Positions 61,101-64,000 of a DNA stretch of 64,000 nt are shown here, piece after piece (position 1 is the first letter of the stretch; every line of letters starts with the position of its first letter). Source of the DNA: Sinotaia quadrata (taxonomy: Eukaryota; Mollusca; Gastropoda; Architaenioglossa; Viviparidae). Location of the stretch: assembly GCA_028829895.1 (NCBI GenBank), contig CM054183.1, positions 72,201,071 to 72,265,070 of the forward strand, read 5' to 3'. The notes under the pieces were generated by a model that saw only the letters and a program-made list of their open reading frames with translations, searched no databases and was not told the origin of the DNA. A program made the position numbers and the translations under genes.

Positions 61101-63485
61101 TATAATATATTAATTAATATTCAAGTAATCACCATTACCTAGTTTTCTGTGAGTATGCAAGAAATCACCAGTATCTAATCTGCAATATCTTGTGAGTTTA
61201 CATATAATCACCATTATCTGGTGCAATATACTATATGCATTGCATGTAATCACCATTATCTAATCTGTGATGTCCTGCATGTTTGCAAGAATTTACCAGT
61301 ATTTAGTTGGCAGTAACCTGCGATCATGCAATTAATCAACATTGTCAAATCTGAAATATCTTATATATGTGTGATCACCATTAGCTAGCCTGAAATAACC
61401 TGTAAGCATGCAAGTAATCACCATTATAGTCTGCAACATCCAGTGAGTATGCAATTAATAACCAATATCTAATCTAAATTATTCTGTGAGATTCAGGCAC
61501 TTTGATATCATCTTCAACATTTTGTGATTTTGCAAGCAATCACTGATATTCAGTCAGCAATATTCTATGAGTATGCAATTAATCACCATTATCTAGTCTA
61601 CATTACTCTGTGTGATGAAAGTACCAAAGTACCATTAATATTTAGTCTACAACATTCTTCAAGTGTGGAAGTCATCACTGATAATCTTATCACAAATTTA
61701 ATGTGAGTATACAAATAATCACTGTTACTGTTCAATTTCTCATCTACAATGTCCTGTGAATATGAAACTATTCATTAATGTCTAGTCTACAGTAATCAGG
61801 TTATGCAGGACCAAGTTTATAATATCTTGTGAATATGAAACTATTCATTAATGTCTAGTCTACAGTAATCAGGTTATGCAGGACCAAGTTTATAATATCT
61901 TGTGAATATGAAACTATTCATTAATGTCTAGTTTATACCATCCTGTGATTGTGCAATGACTGATTTCTAGTTTACATTTCCTAGTATCTTGTTTCTAATA
62001 TCTTCTGATTATGCAAGTATTCACCAGAATATCTAGAGTAATTCATTAGTATATCGGGTCTGTGAGTATTCAGAAATCATTAGCATCTAGTCTTCAGGAG
62101 CCTGTGAATATGCAGGCAAACACTGATATTTAGTTAAATCCTGTGATTATCAATTAATCACTGATGAAATCTAGTCCTCGGTATCTTGTCAATATGCAAT
62201 CACCAAATCTAGTCTAATCCAGTAATTATGCTAGTAATCACTGAAGCCTTGTCTACAGTATCTTGTGAGCATGCAAGATATTATCTGTACCTAAAAAGAA
62301 TGTGAATATAGTAGCCTTCATAGAGTAGTTTCTTTTTTTACTAGTTTTATAATATTTTAGTCACTGATTGCATATATTAGATGACTATAAAGAAAGGTTT
62401 GTTAATAAAGCATTTGGCTGTAAAGGAAAGTTTGTTAATAATGTGATTGTAAATAAAGTTTATTAATTCATCATGTGACTGTAAAGGAAAGTTTGTTAAT
62501 AATGTGATTGTAAATAAAATTTATTAATTCATCATGTGACTGTAAAGGAAAGTTTGTTAATAATGTGATTGTAAATAAAGTTTATTAATTCATCATGTGA
62601 CTGTAAAGGAAAGTTTTTTTAATAATGTGATTGTAAATAAAATTTATTAATTCATCATGTGACTGTAAAGGAAAGTTTGTTAATTCATCAGATGATTGTA
62701 ATAAAAAAGGGTTCATTAATACATGCAGCTGTAAAAGAAAATTTGTTAGTACATCATTGCTATGCTCATAAAGTCATCTTCTTCATTGTCATGCTGATTG
62801 AGATCACTTTGCACGGAGAGTGGTGTATTCTGAAAAATAATTATTTACTTAACAGCACACATCTATCTGCCTACCTACCTACCTACTTTATCTACCTATC
62901 TATCTATCTATCTGTCTGTCTGTCTGTCTGTCTCTGACTAAATATATGTGCATGAATACACACAAACAAACACACACAAACACACACACACACACACACA
63001 ACCACAGTGAACCCTTGCTTTCAATATTAATCTGTTCCAGAGACCTTAGTGTATTCATGGAATATATCATAATGTGAACCCATTAATACATTGTTCTTGG
63101 AGCATTTGCAAGCCCATCGTAAGTGCATTTCCTATCTGAGAGTTCACCTTATTTTATCATGGAGAGTCTATCTAAAGTGATTTGATTGTATGCTGAGCCA
63201 ATCATAAAGCAAGGGTCTACATTCGTGCATGTGTGTGTGTGTGTATTTAAAGATGAATGTTATTAGTAATTAATTTTGGTCTGTTCTGTTTACAGCGATG
63301 GATTGCAATATATTTTCTCTCTTTTTCTTTAGATATTTTCCTGATATATTCAATGCCAGTGGGAACCAAGCTAATGTAGAGAAATATGGGGACTGGTTTA
63401 CTTATGACAAATCCCCTCGGGCATTAATATTTAAACGAGACCACATCAAAGTGAAAGATATTAGCTCTATGACTAAGCTTATGAG
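38532..63485 (+). CDS. PLBD1: Phospholipase B-like protein (PLBD family), 9 exons, 3' end beyond window
   Basis: Join 38532-38734, 40518-40767, 42832-42926, 43481-43698, 46437-46525, 50090-50247, 53509-53604, 60730-60801, 63333-63485: 1334 nt, 444 residues plus a split codon. Human PLBD1 and PLBD2 have roughly 550-590 residues, so about 110-140 are missing on the right. Members are secreted or lysosomal Ntn-hydrolase-fold proteins proposed to remove acyl chains from phospholipids; they mature by self-cleavage before a Cys nucleophile (family knowledge). Seen here: signal peptide at about residues 1-25; TGWAFLHVETNAS and YASGLGEGYLTEE after it; HMHWTNTL; GSGSCSALVKLLPG, where cleavage before Cys212 would expose the nucleophile; YPGTLMSGDDFYLLSSGL; ETTIGN; YNNEWLIIDYK; and FNASG and YGDWFTYD. 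NKT at 65-67 and NAS sequons are glycosylation candidates. The start at 38532 has a good context (aacaaaATGg); an in-frame ATG at 38487 would mask the signal peptide. PLBD1 versus PLBD2 is not settled. Confidence 0.94.
38735..40517. other. PLBD intron 1
   Basis: A C/A-rich stretch at 39490-39610 and a degenerate minisatellite at 39640-40290. Just before exon 2, at about 40357-40392, ttttcttcatcatctaag and catgggcta resemble the true acceptor (tctcattgttctag, atgggctt). Confidence 0.6.
39640..40290. repeat. Degenerate minisatellite of about 28-32 bp in PLBD intron 1
   Basis: Roughly twenty diverged units on the theme ataacaccattatacaagga. Open frames on either strand here are by-products. Confidence 0.8.
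40518..40767 (+). CDS. PLBD1: PLBD exon 2
   Basis: Residues 68-151, from GWAFLHVETNAS to QPFWHH. The acceptor is tgttctag. The donor gtaggg is weak but is the only one that keeps phase with exon 3. Confidence 0.93.
41272..41444. mobile_element. hAT-type MITE, 173 bp, in PLBD intron 2
   Basis: The left end cagtgtttctcaacc and the right end (caggggttctcaacc inverted) are the classic hAT terminal motif. Target duplication: acataagt at 41264-41271, acataaat at 41445-41452, 7 of 8 identical. No coding capacity. Confidence 0.92.
41453..42650. other. PLBD intron 2, middle part
   Basis: AT-rich. The - strand frame at 41853-42077 has no recognisable domain. No element or gene seen. Confidence 0.5.
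42655..42810. repeat. 59-bp tandem repeat just before PLBD exon 3
   Basis: Units begin with taacattaagaaagat at 42656 and 42715 and a diverged one at 42774. The array ends about 20 bp before the exon 3 acceptor. Confidence 0.93.
42832..42926 (+). CDS. PLBD1: PLBD exon 3
   Basis: Residues 152-182 plus two bases of Tyr183: VELFLLQTAGLSDGV through NIDPFGLY. It has a gaacag acceptor and a GTGAGC donor. Too short and stop-flanked to stand out as an open frame. Confidence 0.9.
42927..43480. other. PLBD intron 3
   Basis: AT-rich, 554 bp, no recognised feature. Confidence 0.6.
43481..43698 (+). CDS. PLBD1: PLBD exon 4: self-cleavage site and nucleophile
   Basis: Residues 183-255 plus one base of Lys256. 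Carries GGDFDDLESVLGK and GSGSCSALVKLLPG; the predicted nucleophile Cys212 is the TGC at 43566-43568. VAQDTWTTFQSMLR follows, a highly conserved block. The donor is GTAAGT at 43699. Confidence 0.95.
43660..43765 (+). repeat. 56-bp duplication of the exon 4 - intron 4 boundary
   Basis: The exon end and donor (agtttatga..., acagacagagacagtaagta, intron from 43699) recur 56 bp downstream as agtttatgacttctc and gtgatagtaagtaatatgtc, with a second GTAAGT at 43755. Confidence 0.85.
44740..44940. repeat. 59-bp tandem array in PLBD intron 4
   Basis: Three to four units share caatcttccatgtgctttcc, taacaatgttacaaac and ctattgttcacaatagaa. Confidence 0.93.
45890..46165. repeat. Minisatellite of about 58 bp in PLBD intron 4
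   Basis: Four units share catgagctggcactacatgt and ttatgtgaagcctggccaat. Similar but more decayed units occur near 43990-44150. Confidence 0.85.
46165..46436 (+). repeat. Acceptor-like repeats before PLBD exon 5
   Basis: Three diverged copies of a block of about 55-105 bp are visible. The last contains the true acceptor: ggcagtaacacattttctaa, then attttatttttattttcag and agaacaagtt. Earlier copies read gacattaacacattttctaa with aaaactagtt at about 46287-46345, and gcagcataacatattttta with actttgtagttg at about 46180-46230. Confidence 0.65.
46437..46525 (+). CDS. PLBD1: PLBD exon 5
   Basis: Residues 256-285. Contains the conserved YPGTLMSGDDFYLLSSGL. The acceptor is tattttcag, the donor GTGAGG after a full codon. 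Confidence 0.94.
46633..47395 (-). pseudogene. hAT transposase remnant (ZBED5/GTF2IRD2-like), C-terminal half
   Basis: On the - strand, about 47390-47050 reads SFLNDNSSHLNELNLKLQG, then KMEAHMQAFEIKLILWEKQL and FPHLAQC, the usual central part of this hAT branch. After frameshifts, about 46900-46740 reads CKQLFSKIKFCKNKLCSQFT and DSHLNDILLLNSSSLEPDI, the hAT C-terminal dimerisation region. The string cagaggtcatcaaactttt at 46633 looks like the terminal repeat of the same element. At least two frameshifts and the missing N-terminal half make it dead. It lies in PLBD intron 5, opposite to the gene. Confidence 0.88.
47396..47700 (-). mobile_element. LINE fragment, start of the endonuclease domain
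   Basis: The - strand encodes TKIRTWNVQTMYETGKAAQV followed by ASEMRRYNIQVLG, the N terminus of the apurinic-type endonuclease of non-LTR retrotransposons. Upstream is a leader containing GLGMGLATPPRKNPHATETK, also typical of such elements. It abuts the hAT remnant and its frame runs on into hAT sequence, making a chimeric 170-residue frame at 47047-47559. Confidence 0.82.
47705..47895. repeat. Tandem repeat of about 45-48 bp in PLBD intron 5
   Basis: Units start at gtctaggacaac (47719, 47764, 47811), with a fourth variant at about 47870. Each has gtgtattttgtga and ttaggactttt. A short ccagtt hexamer run lies at 48066-48089. Confidence 0.9.
47896..49420. other. PLBD intron 5, right-central part
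   Basis: AT-rich; no gene or element recognised. The more complex block at 48540-49020 could be an old transposon copy, but nothing identifies it. Confidence 0.4.
49420..49820 (+). mobile_element. Possible piggyBac-like 5' fragment
   Basis: ttaaacctttgg and ccctttgagcaac at about 49418-49443 resemble a TTAA-adjacent piggyBac-like end. Downstream, one frame encodes an acidic repeat, SDSEWDDLSEEVLESSNK, of the kind found at piggyBac transposase N termini. An 81-bp duplication (49674 and 49755) doubles it and stops follow. No DDE core and no right end were seen; the call is tentative. Confidence 0.35.
50090..50247 (+). CDS. PLBD1: PLBD exon 6
   Basis: Residues 286-337 plus two bases of Thr338: VSLETTIGN, DLWKYV, VANRL, EWAQFFSIYNSGT. 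The acceptor is cttattcag, the donor GTAAGA. Confidence 0.95.
50215..50470 (+). repeat. Degenerate repeats of the exon 6 - intron 6 boundary
   Basis: The exon end and donor are tctatctacaacagtggaac followed by gtaagaa. Related strings follow in the intron: ttctgtacaacaggtggaat (about 50300), atctataactgttgaacag (about 50360), ccctacaacactggaaagta (50387, keeping GTAAGA) and atcaataacactggaactt (about 50423). Confidence 0.75.
50471..51540. other. PLBD intron 6, left part
   Basis: AT-rich sequence with no recognised gene or element before the 57-bp array. Confidence 0.55.
51553..51958. repeat. 57-bp tandem array, seven units
   Basis: Nearly identical units contain ctttctttagattagtgtac and caactgatcaaagtatgtgt. 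57 is divisible by three, so a 138-residue + frame and a 132-residue - frame both stay open as 19-residue repeats. The identity across units points to recent expansion or homogenisation. Confidence 0.97.
51998..52134. repeat. Paired (GT)n microsatellites
   Basis: Two GT runs (about 52001-52051 and 52088-52134) are separated by agcagtttctacatagat. They are themselves a tandem pair of a unit of about 80 bp. Confidence 0.95.
52320..52500. repeat. Tandem repeat of about 59 bp
   Basis: Three to four units share ttagactaaactgt and agtccatcatcagtcag. Confidence 0.85.
52735..53020. repeat. 44-bp tandem array
   Basis: Six units share cataattaattttccagtgt and gatatcaatttacctt. Confidence 0.95.
53220..53475. 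repeat. 30-bp tandem array just before PLBD exon 7
   Basis: Eight to nine units of tccattactctaaagagtga plus ctcacacat. In phase on both strands (ten residues per unit), hence the repetitive open frames. The array ends about 35 bp before the exon 7 acceptor. Confidence 0.96.
53509..53604 (+). CDS. PLBD1: PLBD exon 7
   Basis: Residues 338-369 plus two bases of Pro370: YNNEWLIIDYKRF, PILMSGLLTVLDQIP. The acceptor is atctttcag, the donor GTAAGT. Confidence 0.95.
53790..54345. repeat. Minisatellite of about 60 bp at the start of PLBD intron 7
   Basis: About nine diverged units share ggagcttaataactagtatt, ctttttgttgtttttatg and a T-rich tail. Two units at 54110-54210 are almost identical. Confidence 0.88.
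54346..55690. other. PLBD intron 7, between arrays
   Basis: Contains a 26-bp array at 54905-55010 (ttgtagatcacttttgggta, four units). Otherwise nothing recognised. Confidence 0.6.
55700..59720. repeat. 47-bp minisatellite array split by an LTR-like insertion
   Basis: Units carry acttatagactggagctaaa, ctagtgctctttttt and acacattat. Homogeneous units flank the insertion (56130-56337 and 58564-58740); decayed units extend outward to about 55700 and 59720. Confidence 0.9.
56338..58563. mobile_element. 2.2-kb putative solo LTR
   Basis: Starts tgtcac and ends gtgaca (TG...CA with a 6-bp inverted repeat), flanked on both sides by gagct (56333-56337, 58564-58568), a 5-bp target duplication. Base composition is clearly richer in GC than the array it interrupts. 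An aataaa occurs at about 58437. No gag-pol frames are present, so a solo LTR fits best; a non-autonomous LTR element is possible. A 23-bp unit (gttgatgtgactatcttgaa) occurs three times at 57947-58014. Orientation is uncertain, though the AATAAA favours +. Confidence 0.78.
59850..60190. repeat. 43-bp tandem array
   Basis: Seven almost identical units contain acactctaacattgaaaatg and gtacactacatgac; decayed relatives run to about 60350. Confidence 0.96.
60730..60801 (+). CDS. PLBD1: PLBD exon 8
   Basis: 72 nt, residues 370-393 plus two bases of Pro394: GTIKYADLTQLLGFQTYF then PSYNIP. The acceptor is gtttgcag, the donor GTGAGT. Found only by homology and phase; too short to be seen as an open frame. 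Confidence 0.92.
60792..62290 (+). repeat. 41-bp array grown from the exon 8 donor site
   Basis: The first units are exact at 41 bp (gagtatgcaag at 60804, 60845, 60886, 60927, 60968). Decayed units then fill about 1.3 kb with varying spacing. The consensus is roughly acaatatcctgtgagtatgc followed by aagtaatcaccattatctag. The true exon end is acaatatcccgtgagtatgc, so the unit includes the last bases of exon 8 and its donor. Confidence 0.88.
62370..62745. repeat. 61-bp tandem array
   Basis: Five to six units share catgtgactgtaaaggaaag, tttgttaataatgtgattg and taaataaagtttattaatt. Confidence 0.95.
62860..63002. repeat. CTAC/CTAT/CTGT and (CA)n microsatellites
   Basis: A compound tetranucleotide run at 62868-62935 followed by CA repeats at 62960-63002. 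Confidence 0.96.
63333..63485 (+). CDS. PLBD1: PLBD exon 9 (last one in the window)
   Basis: Residues 394-444 plus two bases of the next codon: YFPDIFNASGNQAN, YGDWFTYDKSPRA, SSMTKLMR. The acceptor is ttctttag, the donor GTATGT. The next coding block should begin near a YND.xHDPLS-type motif, which does not occur before 64000. Confidence 0.94.
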
Positions 63486-64000
63486 GTATGTAGTCTTAAT
63501 CAAAGGCTTTTAATTTTTTTTTAATTGAAACTATTTTAAAGAAATGAATTACTATTTTACATTAATATTTTATCATTACTATTTTATTTATACATTAACT
63601 TGTCAGACTATTTTATTTAAAGTTTTAGTACATGTGTTTTAATGTCTTCTTTTTTATGAACAATAACTTAACTTACCATCATGGTATTTTGGTATTGTCA
63701 AAAAAGATAATTTGGTCAAGTGATGTTTGGAAATTTTATATATTACATGGAAGTCAAAACTCTCAGAGGAATACACATGTATTTATTTAAGAATTCTTTA
63801 AAATAAGAGAGTTACCTCTGTCATAAAAATTGTTCATGCCTACCAAGGTAGCATCAGATCAGAGAAAAACAAATGACATTTTATCTCAGAAAATAATCAT
63901 ATTCTTAGAGTAAACTGCTGTTGAAGTAAAAGACCACACCTTTCTAAGCTTCCATTTCAGATGAAAGTTGATGAAGTTACTCAATCCATCCCTTCTCTCT
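63486..64000. other. PLBD intron 9, running off the window
   Basis: AT-rich. A ttccatttcag string ends at 63960, but what follows (atgaaagttgatgaag) does not encode the expected next PLBD block. Confidence 0.6.

Noticed and set aside
63960..64000. Next PLBD exon after the ttccatttcag string
   Set aside because: The following codons do not match the conserved block expected after LMR, so the acceptor-like string is not supported.

Overview
The window is nuclear DNA from an invertebrate animal. It is AT-rich, with spliced genes, GT...AG introns of 0.5-7 kb, many minisatellites and several families of animal transposons. The proteins and repeat style fit a lophotrochozoan, most likely a mollusc. 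That placement is an inference from the look of the proteins, not a database result.

Three cellular genes can be reconstructed. (1) PGAM5, + strand, five exons from 6417 to 21663, a complete 299-residue mitochondrial phosphatase. (2) A sesquipedalian/PHETA (FAM109) gene, - strand, 37085-37831, one coding exon with a PH domain and a C-terminal F&H-type motif, for endosome-to-Golgi traffic. (3) A phospholipase B-like gene (PLBD family), + strand, nine exons from 38532 to 63485; about the last fifth of the protein lies beyond the right edge. PHETA and PLBD are head to head, 700 bp apart, and may share a promoter. Both products belong to the endolysosomal system. All splice junctions were placed by eye and keep phase with no internal stop.

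Layout: 1-290, a 65-bp tandem array; 2040-3060, wreck of a pogo/Tigger-like transposase; 3660-5130, wreck of a FLYWCH/MULE transposase; 6417-21663, PGAM5, with a Tigger-type MITE in intron 3; 21664-37084, a 15-kb gene-free stretch with minisatellites, a 1.3-kb TA-flanked element with 34-bp perfect terminal inverted repeats, and two hAT insertions in one 50-bp array; 37085-63485, PHETA and PLBD. PLBD introns hold a hAT MITE, a broken hAT transposase abutting a LINE fragment, a 2.2-kb putative solo LTR, and minisatellites that fill most of introns 6, 7 and 8.

The most unusual signal is that several intronic minisatellites look like amplified copies of the neighbouring exon-intron boundary. In PLBD introns 4, 6 and 8 the repeat unit contains the end of the upstream exon plus its splice donor. 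In PGAM5 intron 2 and PLBD intron 4 the units resemble the acceptor plus the start of the next exon. This leaves strings of decoy splice sites beside the true ones.
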